From: Acidimicrobiales bacterium
GTDB taxonomy: Bacteria > Actinomycetota > Acidimicrobiia > Acidimicrobiales > Poriferisodalaceae
NCBI GenBank assembly: GCA_020439485.1
Contig: JAGQSP010000016.1
Span: forward strand, 1 to 7,868
Direction: 5' to 3'
Length of the DNA stretch: 7,868 nucleotides
Of the stretch, positions 1-6,383 are shown one piece after another. The translations under genes and the position numbers were made by a program. The notes beneath the pieces are model-generated. The model was not told where the DNA came from, did no database searches, and was given only the letters and a program-made list of their open reading frames with translations. Within the stretch, counting starts at the first letter, position 1. The number at the start of each line of letters is the position of its first letter.

Positions 1-66
1 GAGGTCATGCTCGGAGGCAGCAGCAGCGTCAACCCAACCCCGTACGTGCGGGCCGCTTGTGGCTGA
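1..66 (+). CDS. Possible 3' end of an upstream gene (partial)
   Basis: Frame 1 is open from the window edge to a TGA at 64-66, giving a 21-residue tail that ends in PYVRAACG. It would overlap the GTG start of the phosphotransferase gene by 8 nt (GTGGCTGA), a common coupled arrangement in actinobacterial operons. The tail is too short to recognise a family. Acyl-CoA dehydrogenase genes often neighbour this kind of phosphotransferase, but nothing in these residues proves that here. The other two forward frames are also open over these 58 bases, so the call rests only on the stop/start overlap. Confidence 0.3.
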   Translation, partial: EVMLGGSSSVNPTPYVRAACG

Positions 67-1105
67 GCCGAACCCCGGGCCAGCGGCCGCGTCCGAACCC
101 ACCGCCGATCCGAGGTCGGCAGAGCGCGCTGTTCAGATCATCCAGCAGGCGACGGGGACGGCCCCGGCCGAGGTCAGGCGGCTCAGCGGTGGGGCGTCTC
201 GCACCACCTGGATGGTCGAACTCGGCCGGTCCGGCGCCGAACCCGAGGCTGGCATGGCCGTTCTGCAGGTGGCGTCCAGACCCGACCCGCCCGCCAACTC
301 CGACGCCGCCGTTCAAGCCTTGGTCATAGAGGCAGCGCGCGCCCGCGGCGTGCCGGTGCCGCCTGTGCTCGCCTCTTCTCCACGTGTCGTCGACCCTCCC
401 GCTGGGGTGCCGATCGAGTCGTGGTTGCTGATGAGTCACATCGAGGGGGAAACCATCGCCAGGCGCATCCTGCGCGACGACACATTCTCGACCGCCAGAA
501 CACGTTTCACCGAACAGTGCGCCCGGGCCCTCGCCCGCATCCACTCGATCGACGATGCCGGTGTGCTCGAGGTGCTCGAACCCGAAGACGCCCTGGTGCG
601 CTATCGCGAGGCCCTCGACGATCTGGGCCACCCATCGCCCGCTTTCGAGCTTGGCTTTCGTTGGCTCGAAGCCCAACGGCCACAAGCGCGCCGCCAGACG
701 GTCGTGCACGGCGACTTCAGGCTGGGAAATGTGCTGGTTGGGCCCGACGGCCTGAACGCTGTGCTCGACTGGGAGCTCGCCCACATCAGCAGCCCGGCCG
801 AAGACCTCGGATGGCTGTGTGTCAGGGCTTGGCGCTTCGGTGGGCCGGGTGTGGTGGCCGGTATGGGCGACATCGATTCGCTGGTGGCCGCGTACCGCGA
901 CGAGTGCCAGACATTGGGCGTCGACGCCGATGTGGACGCCCAATCGGTTCGTTGGTGGATGGTCGTGGGCACCCTCAAGTGGGGCATCATGTGTGTCACC
1001 CAGGCGGCGCGTTATCTGCTCGACACGGGCGGGACTCACGAGCACGCCGCCATCGGCCGGCGGGTTGCCGAGAACGAGTGGGATCTGCTGGAGCTGATCA
1101 GATGA
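59..1105 (+). CDS. Phosphotransferase family protein (APH / ACAD10-11 N-terminal type)
   Basis: This 348-residue soluble kinase-like protein belongs to the aminoglycoside-phosphotransferase fold family, in the branch related to the N-terminal domain of ACAD10/ACAD11. Members phosphorylate small hydroxylated substrates, and some work with acyl-CoA dehydrogenases on 4-hydroxy acids; the substrate here is unknown. The sequence shows a glycine-rich nucleotide loop (SGGASRTTW, 43-51), the catalytic-loop motif HGDFRLGN (217-224, with D219 as catalytic base and N224) and the metal-binding motif LDWELA (236-241, D237). Length is normal for the family. The GTG at 59 was chosen because no other in-frame start lies upstream in the window; no clear Shine-Dalgarno sequence precedes it, which fits coupling to an upstream gene. 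Its TGA overlaps the next gene's ATG (ATGA at 1102-1105). Resistance to aminoglycosides should not be inferred from the fold. Confidence 0.88.
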   Translation: MAEPNPGPAAASEPTADPRSAERAVQIIQQATGTAPAEVRRLSGGASRTTWMVELGRSGAEPEAGMAVLQVASRPDPPANSDAAVQALVIEAARARGVPVPPVLASSPRVVDPPAGVPIESWLLMSHIEGETIARRILRDDTFSTARTRFTEQCARALARIHSIDDAGVLEVLEPEDALVRYREALDDLGHPSPAFELGFRWLEAQRPQARRQTVVHGDFRLGNVLVGPDGLNAVLDWELAHISSPAEDLGWLCVRAWRFGGPGVVAGMGDIDSLVAAYRDECQTLGVDADVDAQSVRWWMVVGTLKWGIMCVTQAARYLLDTGGTHEHAAIGRRVAENEWDLLELIR

Positions 1106-1512
1106 TCGAGTCGTTGCCCGAACACCCCGACCGCGAACCGTTCGACCTTCCGACCTCAGACGAGCTGGTCGGGGCCGTGCGCCATTGGATCGAGTCGACG
1201 CTCATGTCCGAGCTCGAGGGTGCCACCCGGTTCCACGCCCGGGTCGCGGCCAACATGTTGGCGATAGTGCAGCGCGAGATCGTCGACGGCGGTGCGTCTG
1301 TAAACGCCCACCGTGCCCGGCTGGCCGGGCTGGGTTTCGAGTCCGATCGCGATCTGGCCGACGCCATAAGGCGTGGCGACCTCGACGACAAGCGCGCCGA
1401 GGTGATCGAGGCGGTCATGGCCACCCTGGCCGACGAGCTGGCGATCGACAACCCCGGGTATGCCCAGTTCTCGTCTGCTGGGGTTTCGGCTGCTGGCGAC
1501 TCTGACGGCTGA
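1102..1512 (+). CDS. DUF6285 domain-containing protein
   Basis: This is a 136-residue cytoplasmic, mostly helical protein of unknown function. It matches what I recall of the DUF6285 family: an N-terminal PTSDELVGAVRHWIES-like segment (residues 18-33), then the hallmark RFHARVAANMLAIVQREI (43-60), and a C-terminal helix that ends near DNPGY (126-130). The family commonly sits directly downstream of an APH-type phosphotransferase, as here, where start and stop overlap (ATGA), so the two products are probably translated together and may act together. The start at 1102 is set by that overlap; a longer reading from 421 would run out of frame through the phosphotransferase gene. The last dozen residues are Ser/Ala/Gly-rich and probably disordered. 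The stop lies 2 nt before the next gene's ATG. No catalytic motif is visible. Confidence 0.82.
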   Translation: MIESLPEHPDREPFDLPTSDELVGAVRHWIESTLMSELEGATRFHARVAANMLAIVQREIVDGGASVNAHRARLAGLGFESDRDLADAIRRGDLDDKRAEVIEAVMATLADELAIDNPGYAQFSSAGVSAAGDSDG

Positions 1513-1514
1513 CC

Positions 1515-4500
1515 ATGGCTTTCACGGTGGTGGTGCGCCGAGGTGGCATCGGTTCGCCGGTCTCCATCGAGGTTTCATCCGATGATGCAACGGTGGGCGA
1601 CCTCGCCGCCGCGCTAGGGGCGCCACAGTCGGCGCTGGCCATCGATGGTCGTCGCCACGATGCCGCTACGCCGCTCGTCGACACAGCTCTGTATCGCGGC
1701 TGCACGATCGAGTTCGTGCTGTCCGACGATGGTCCTGACCGTCCGGGTCGCGGCTCGACCGGTACACAATCGGGTCGTTCGCTGGTAGCCGTCGCAGGCC
1801 CCGACGCCGGGTGGCGTTGTCGCCTGTCGCCCGGCGCCAATGTGTTGGGGCGCAGCCCCGACGTCGAGTTGCGGCTGGAGGATCAGTCGCTGTCTGGGCG
1901 CCACGCCCGCATCCTGGTGGACGATCGAGGCGTGTCGGTCGCCGACCTGGGCTCGACCAACGGCGTCAGGGTGGGTGGTCACGTCGTTGCGTCGTCGCCG
2001 TTGATGCCAGACAGCGTGGTGTGGGCGGGGTCTGGCGCGTTTCGGGTCGAGGACGATGTGGTCGACACGGCGTTCTTGTCGTCGGGCGACAGACGCTTGA
2101 GCGAAGGCACGATCTCGTTCAACCGTCCGCCTCGCGAGGCGCCCCCGACGCCGACCGCACCGGTAGAGGTCGGTCAACCACCTGCCGAGCCCTCCGAGCC
2201 CGTAGGTGTGCTCAGCATCGCCGCCGTGGTGGCGCCGCTGTTGATGGCGGCCGTGTTGGTGCTGGTGATGGGCGATCTGCGGTTCGCTTTGTTCGCGGTG
2301 CTGAGCCCGCTTGGGGCGTTGGGTGGCTGGCTCGAGAACCGGGTGCGCAGGCGGCGAGCCGAGCGGCGCTGGATCGGCGAGCGCGACCACCGGCGCCAAC
2401 TGGTTGTCGCCGACATCGAAGACTGGGTGGCGGCCGAGCGCCATCGGCGTTGGCAGGTGACGCCCACGGTCGCCGAGTGGGGTCGACGGTCGACCAGCGC
2501 TTCGTCGAGCCTGTGGGAGAGGCGTCCGAGCCACCCCGATGCGATGGTGGTGGCGCTCGGGCTGGCCACCGTCGAAGCGGTCGTGCCCGTGGCCGATCAG
2601 GTCAACGTCGACCCAGACGTAGCCGACCTTCTCGACGTGTCACTGGTGGACGTCCCGGTCGAGGTCGATCTGGCGACAGGCGCGGCCGACGAAGGCCCGG
2701 CTGTCATCGGCATCGTCGGGCGGCCCGATCAAGCCCGCTCGGTTGCCAGGTCGATCCTGTGTTCGGCCGCTTCGATGATGGGGCCCAGCGACCTTGCGAT
2801 CATCGTCGCGTGCGCGGGCGACGCGGCCCCAGATTGGTCGTGGGCACGATGGCTGCCCCACTTGTCCGATCCGGCCGATCAGGGCGAGGTTCTGGGTTCG
2901 CCCTGGTATGTCGACGGCGTCAGGGCCCAGGACGCTCTGGCACGCCGCATCGAGGTGCCCGACCGACGAAGTTGTCGCTTGCTGGTGGTCGACGGTGACG
3001 AGTTGGTGTTGGGCCGAAACAGCGCAGCCCGGCGCCTGATGACCGGCGATGCGGCCGGCGGTGGGCGCTGGAGTGCCGTGGTGGTGGCCGATCGCGAAGA
3101 TCGCCTGCCCTCGGCCTGCGACGTCGTGCTGCAGATCGACCCGTCTGGCCGAGCCCGGGTCAGGTGGCCTGCCCAGCGCCGCAATCTCGAAGGGATTCTG
3201 CCCAGCGGATCGACCCTCGAACGTTCGCTCAGCATCGCCAGGCATCTCGCCCGCTTCGACGATCCTGACACGGTCGATCCGGTTGCCGCTCTGCCGGCCG
3301 AGGTGCCGCTTTCTCGGCTGGCCGGACCCATCGACGAGGACACCATCGCACGCTCTTGGGCCAGACCACCCCGCCCGCTCGTGCACTTGGGTGTTTCACG
3401 AGCGGGCCCTGTCGAGTTGGACCTCGCAGCCGATGGTCCGCACGTTCTGGTAGCGGGCACCACGGGCGCGGGCAAGAGCGAGCTGTTGCGTTCGATGGTC
3501 GCGTCGCTTGCGTTGGGCTGCTCGCCCGCCGACCTGAACCTGATCCTCATCGACTACAAGGGCGGTGCGGCCTTCGACCGGGCTGCGGCCCTGCCCCATA
3601 CGGTCGGTGTGGTGACCGACCTCGACGAGAACCTCGCCGAGAGGGCTTTGTTGTCGTTGGAGGCCGAGCTGCGCCATCGCGAGACCGTCCTGCGAAGTCA
3701 CCGCGTAGGCGACATGGGCGAGTTGCAGCGTGGTGTGCTGGCCCGACTGGTCGTGCTGGTCGACGAGTTCGCGACCCTCGCCAACGAGTTGCCCGAGTTC
3801 CTCGATTCGCTGGTGGGGGTGGCGCAGCGTGGTCGCAGCCTCGGAGTCCACCTGGTGCTTGCCACCCAACGGCCCGCCGGTGCTGTCAACGACAACATCA
3901 GGGCCAACACCAACATCCGCGTAGCGCTGCGGGTGCAAGACGACGCCGACTCGCTCGACATCGTCGGCGTCGCCGACGCGGCCAGGCTGGCACGATCCAG
4001 GCCCGGCCGAGCCGTCATGCGCATCGGTCCCGACGAGCCGGTTGTGATGCAGACCACCAGGGTTACGGGGCCGCTGCTCAGGCGAATTCCCCTGAAGGTC
4101 GAGGTCGTGGGCTCTAGTCGCGACGATTCTGTGTCGGTATCGGAGCTGGAGGCCCTGGTCGAGCTCGCCGGCAACATGGCCCTGCGGATGTCGACGCTTG
4201 CGACGCGGCGGCCGTGGTTGGATCCGCTGCCCACCGGGCTGTCGGACCTTAACCTCGAGACCACCACAACCCCCGACGCCAAGCACTTCGAAGTGGCGTT
4301 GGTCGACGATCCCGCCAATCAGCGCCAGGTCGCGGGCGGCTGGGGATTGGACCAGCCGAATCTGTTGCTGGTGGGCAGAGCGGGCGGCGGGCCCATCGAC
4401 GCACTCCGCAGCGTCGCACGAAAGGCCGCAGCCCAACTCGCCCCCGACACGGTGAGCCTGCTGGTGGTGGCGACCCGATCGGGCGCCCTGGGCGAGCTGA

Positions 4501-5648
4501 GCGCATTGCCCCACACGTTCGGTTTCGCGGGCCCTGGCGATGAGGAGATGCTTCGCCGGATTCTCGACCATTGCATCGCCGAGCTGTCGCGTCGCCGGTC
4601 GGCGGCCGAGGCGCCTCGCCTTGTCCTGCTGATAGACGACCTGGGTTCGGTGCTCGGAGGTCACGACACAGACCTCGCCTGGCTGGAGCGCATGGACCAT
4701 CTGCTCGAAGTGCTTCGTTTCGGCCCCGCAGTTGGCATCCACACGGTGGCTGCGGTCGAGCGTTTGGGCGCCATGCCAGCGGCCTGGCAGGCAGCTTTCG
4801 CCTCGCGCTGGTTGTTCGAGCCAGCTGACGAGCTGGACCTTCATTCGTTCCTGGGTGACGCACGGATCGCCAGGCGCAAGGCCCCGGTTTTCGTGCCGGG
4901 CCGCGCCCTGCGCGACGACGGCCTCGAGATGCAGCTGATCCAGCCAGACACGGTGGTGGTGCCCGACTGGACCTCGTCTGCCGCCGTGCGGATGCGACGG
5001 CTGCCCACATCGGTTTCGTGGCATCAGCTCGACTTGCCGTCCACAGACAACCGTCCCTGGCACGTGCCGTTGGGCTTGGCCGACACCGACCTGTCGCAGG
5101 TGGGAATCGACATCCACCCCGGCGAGCACGTTCTGGTCGCGGGGCCGCCCCGTTCGGGCGTGTCGTGCGCGCTGGGTGGCCTGGCAATGGCTTTGTCGAC
5201 CAGCCGCAGGGTCGTCGTGGTCGCAGGTTCCAGGTCTCCTCTGGCCGAGCTGGACCTTCCCGCCGGGTCTGTCGTGGTCGGCGACGTTGGCTCCGCGGCC
5301 GAAGCTCTCGCCGCATCGGGGCCGGGTGCGGTGGTTGTGATCGACGATGCCCATGCCGTAGACGACCCGGCGGGCATCATCTCGTCGTGGCTGGCCGATG
5401 CGGGGCCACAAGGCCCGGTCGCTCTGGTGTTGGCGGGCGGTCGAGCCGATCGCCTGAGGGCCATCTACTCGGGCTGGACCACCGAGGTTCGGCGCTCGCG
5501 GCTGGGGTTGTTGTTGCGCCCAGACCCCGACTTCGACGGCGACCTGCTAGGGGTGCGGCTGGGCCGCGAACTCGACCGATCGTTGCCCGGTAGGGGTGTG
5601 GTGGTCGACGCGGACGGTCACAGGGCGGTGCAGGCGCTGCGCTATTGA
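1515..5648 (+). CDS. eccC: FtsK/SpoIIIE-type ATPase of a type VII (ESX/WXG100) secretion system, EssC-like architecture
   Basis: This 1377-residue membrane-anchored motor would drive export of WXG100-type proteins. In order it shows: a ubiquitin-like beta-grasp segment (about 1-70); an FHA domain (about 88-178) with GRS at 112-114, SLSGRHA at 125-131 and LGSTNG at 145-150; a Pro/Thr-rich linker (about 205-228); two hydrophobic helices (about 232-252 and 255-272); a basic stretch; and an EssC-like middle region (TPTVAEW, 316-322; WARWLPHL, 443-450). Three FtsK-like ATPase modules follow. Module 1 has Walker A GTTGAGKS (648-655), IDYKGG (679-684), Walker B VLVDEF (747-752) and ATQRP (783-787). 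Module 2 (about 920-1160) and module 3 (about 1165-1377) have P-loops without lysine (G954...P960; G1210...V1216) but keep LIDD and VIDD strands. It starts 2 nt after the DUF6285 gene, with no evident ribosome binding site, so translational coupling is likely. The FHA-plus-two-helix N-terminus resembles EssC/YukB of Firmicutes more than mycobacterial EccC. Family assignment is secure; the exact substrate is inferred from the WXG100-like neighbours. Confidence 0.93.
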   Translation: MAFTVVVRRGGIGSPVSIEVSSDDATVGDLAAALGAPQSALAIDGRRHDAATPLVDTALYRGCTIEFVLSDDGPDRPGRGSTGTQSGRSLVAVAGPDAGWRCRLSPGANVLGRSPDVELRLEDQSLSGRHARILVDDRGVSVADLGSTNGVRVGGHVVASSPLMPDSVVWAGSGAFRVEDDVVDTAFLSSGDRRLSEGTISFNRPPREAPPTPTAPVEVGQPPAEPSEPVGVLSIAAVVAPLLMAAVLVLVMGDLRFALFAVLSPLGALGGWLENRVRRRRAERRWIGERDHRRQLVVADIEDWVAAERHRRWQVTPTVAEWGRRSTSASSSLWERRPSHPDAMVVALGLATVEAVVPVADQVNVDPDVADLLDVSLVDVPVEVDLATGAADEGPAVIGIVGRPDQARSVARSILCSAASMMGPSDLAIIVACAGDAAPDWSWARWLPHLSDPADQGEVLGSPWYVDGVRAQDALARRIEVPDRRSCRLLVVDGDELVLGRNSAARRLMTGDAAGGGRWSAVVVADREDRLPSACDVVLQIDPSGRARVRWPAQRRNLEGILPSGSTLERSLSIARHLARFDDPDTVDPVAALPAEVPLSRLAGPIDEDTIARSWARPPRPLVHLGVSRAGPVELDLAADGPHVLVAGTTGAGKSELLRSMVASLALGCSPADLNLILIDYKGGAAFDRAAALPHTVGVVTDLDENLAERALLSLEAELRHRETVLRSHRVGDMGELQRGVLARLVVLVDEFATLANELPEFLDSLVGVAQRGRSLGVHLVLATQRPAGAVNDNIRANTNIRVALRVQDDADSLDIVGVADAARLARSRPGRAVMRIGPDEPVVMQTTRVTGPLLRRIPLKVEVVGSSRDDSVSVSELEALVELAGNMALRMSTLATRRPWLDPLPTGLSDLNLETTTTPDAKHFEVALVDDPANQRQVAGGWGLDQPNLLLVGRAGGGPIDALRSVARKAAAQLAPDTVSLLVVATRSGALGELSALPHTFGFAGPGDEEMLRRILDHCIAELSRRRSAAEAPRLVLLIDDLGSVLGGHDTDLAWLERMDHLLEVLRFGPAVGIHTVAAVERLGAMPAAWQAAFASRWLFEPADELDLHSFLGDARIARRKAPVFVPGRALRDDGLEMQLIQPDTVVVPDWTSSAAVRMRRLPTSVSWHQLDLPSTDNRPWHVPLGLADTDLSQVGIDIHPGEHVLVAGPPRSGVSCALGGLAMALSTSRRVVVVAGSRSPLAELDLPAGSVVVGDVGSAAEALAASGPGAVVVIDDAHAVDDPAGIISSWLADAGPQGPVALVLAGGRADRLRAIYSGWTTEVRRSRLGLLLRPDPDFDGDLLGVRLGRELDRSLPGRGVVVDADGHRAVQALRY

Positions 5649-5667
5649 GGACTTCGGGTCTTGCCTG

Positions 5668-5685
5668 TTGACATATTTCAATGTC
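5668..5685. repeat. Overlapping short inverted repeats at the -35 box
   Basis: TTGA/TCAA arms lie at 5668-5671 and 5678-5681, and GACAT/ATGTC arms at 5670-5674 and 5681-5685. Both palindromes cover the -35 hexamer and the start of the spacer, where a repressor or activator site would be expected. The arms are short, so chance cannot be excluded. Confidence 0.3.
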
Positions 5686-5697
5686 TTTCGGTATTCT
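5668..5697 (+). promoter_or_regulatory. Predicted sigma-70-type promoter for the WXG100-like gene pair
   Basis: A perfect -35 box TTGACA (5668-5673) is separated by 18 bp from a -10 box TATTCT (5692-5697), which fits the actinobacterial TANNNT pattern. The segment from 5668 to 5700 is markedly AT-richer than anything around it. Transcription would begin near 5704, leaving a leader of about 60 nt before the ATG at 5764. The small secretion partners could thus be expressed apart from the upstream ATPase operon. Confidence 0.7.
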
Positions 5698-5718
5698 CTG
5701 TCTGCAACCAACCGGCTG

Positions 5719-5765
5719 ATCTGGTCTTCCCCGCGGGTCGCCGGCCTATCAGGAGAAGACCAGAT
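5719..5765 (+). promoter_or_regulatory. Perfect 11-bp inverted repeat enclosing the ribosome binding site and reaching the start codon (candidate translational switch)
   Basis: ATCTGGTCTTC at 5719-5729 is the exact reverse complement of GAAGACCAGAT at 5755-5765, with 25 nt between the arms. After one mismatch (5730/5754) two more pairs (5731-5732 with 5752-5753) are possible. In RNA the 3' arm contains half of the Shine-Dalgarno sequence, the whole spacer and the A and U of the AUG, so the folded leader should block initiation. The repeat lies downstream of the predicted transcription start, which favours an RNA role. No poly-U run follows and the stem enters the coding sequence, so it is not an intrinsic terminator. 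A DNA-binding site is the alternative reading. Confidence 0.6.
5751..5758 (+). promoter_or_regulatory. Shine-Dalgarno sequence of the first WXG100-like gene
   Basis: AGGAGAAG ends 5 nt before the ATG at 5764, with the AGGAGA core 7 nt away. It decides the start: a longer in-frame reading back to 5596 would overlap the ATPase gene and has no such site. Bases 5755-5758 lie inside the 3' arm of the 11-bp inverted repeat. Confidence 0.8.
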
Positions 5766-6045
5766 GACCCGTGTTCTTTCGACGGCCGAGGCCGAGGGCG
5801 CCATAGCCCGCATCGCTTCCATCGCCAACGACCAGCTGTTGTCCCAGTTGGCCGCGCTGCAGCGCGAAGGTTCGCTGCTGTCGGACCCCTCCATTTGGGA
5901 CGGCCTCGAGGCCACGCGCTTTCGGGGCGACACCTGGCCCGCCACCAGCGGTGCGCTGGCCCGAGCCGTTGAGGCTCTCGAAATGTTGCGTCAGCACATC
6001 GAGCGGGTGAACCGCAACATCATGGTCGCTGGCGGAAACGGCTGA
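5764..6045 (+). CDS. WXG100-like small secreted protein (actinobacterial 'pyrophosphorylase'-named family)
   Basis: This 93-residue protein is predicted to form a helical hairpin. The turn carries the W-x-G signature as WDG at 45-47, followed by ATRFRGDTW (50-58) and a second helix that ends in NRNIMVAGG (83-91). The start MTRVLSTAEA and the LSDPxxWDG turn resemble a widespread actinobacterial WXG100-related family that databases often label 'pyrophosphorylase', a name not backed by any catalytic motif. Proteins of this type are exported by, or regulate, FtsK/SpoIIIE ATPases such as the one just upstream. It contains no tyrosine, so the YxxxD/E export signal is absent. It has its own promoter and a strong but probably masked ribosome binding site. 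It shares one base with the next gene (TGATG), suggesting a heterodimeric pair. Confidence 0.82.
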   Translation: MTRVLSTAEAEGAIARIASIANDQLLSQLAALQREGSLLSDPSIWDGLEATRFRGDTWPATSGALARAVEALEMLRQHIERVNRNIMVAGGNG

Positions 6046-6383
6046 TGGCCCTGGGTGGCGGCACCGGCGAGATCAGCTTCGACCACCGCGTGGCTTCGGA
6101 GGCTGCCGCCACCTACCGCAGGGTTGCCGCTTCACTGGAAGGTGCGGTGGCAGCGCTTGCGGGCGACGTGGCGCGACTGGGCCAGTGGCAGGGCCCAGCG
6201 CGGCGAGCATTCGACGAGCCCTTCGCCCGCACCTCGGTCGACGCCAGGCGTCTGGCAGCAGAGTTGAGGGCCAGGGCCCGCCGCATCGAGCAGGCATCGA
6301 GCCTGGCGGCCGCCCACAACCGGGCGGTGCGCCAGGCCTTGGCCCAAACGGTGGTTGGGCCTCAGGCGCCCATGGCGTGGTAG
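6045..6383 (+). CDS. WXG100-like protein, probable partner of the preceding gene product
   Basis: This 112-residue, Ala/Arg-rich protein is predicted to form two long helices joined at WQG (48-50), the W-x-G turn of WXG100 proteins. The first helix covers about 13-44 and the second about 51-100. The C-terminal dozen residues are probably flexible and end in Trp. Its ATG overlaps the preceding stop by one base, so the two are likely made in equal amounts and pair like EsxA/EsxB. The only tyrosine is Y24 in helix 1; the C-terminal YxxxD/E secretion signal is missing. Its last 22 bases overlap the 3' end of fabI on the opposite strand, and no terminator hairpin was seen. The family call is weaker than for its neighbour because, besides length and context, it rests on the single WQG motif. 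Confidence 0.72.
   Translation: MALGGGTGEISFDHRVASEAAATYRRVAASLEGAVAALAGDVARLGQWQGPARRAFDEPFARTSVDARRLAAELRARARRIEQASSLAAAHNRAVRQALAQTVVGPQAPMAW

Noticed and set aside
29..1045. A 338-codon minus-strand open frame opposite the phosphotransferase
   Set aside because: No family resemblance and low-complexity Gly/Arg/His composition; the plus strand carries the HGDFRLGN and DWE motifs.
59..1105. Aminoglycoside resistance gene
   Set aside because: The fold is shared, but the motif details and the DUF6285 neighbour fit the ACAD10-type metabolic phosphotransferases, not known resistance enzymes.
3396..5411. A 671-codon open frame on the minus strand inside the ATPase gene
   Set aside because: Its translation is rich in Arg, Gly, His and Gln with no recognisable domain. 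It is the usual mirror of a GC-rich coding frame, and the plus-strand frame has unmistakable FtsK motifs.
5649..5661. Small stem-loop just after the ATPase stop codon (GGACT-TCG-GGTCT) as a terminator
   Set aside because: Only about five pairs, two of them wobble, and no T run follows. It cannot be called an intrinsic terminator.
5596..5763. A longer N-terminus for the first WXG100-like gene, starting inside the ATPase gene
   Set aside because: The ATG at 5764 has a strong Shine-Dalgarno sequence, matches the family N-terminus and lies downstream of a promoter; the upstream part would cross the promoter and untranslated leader.
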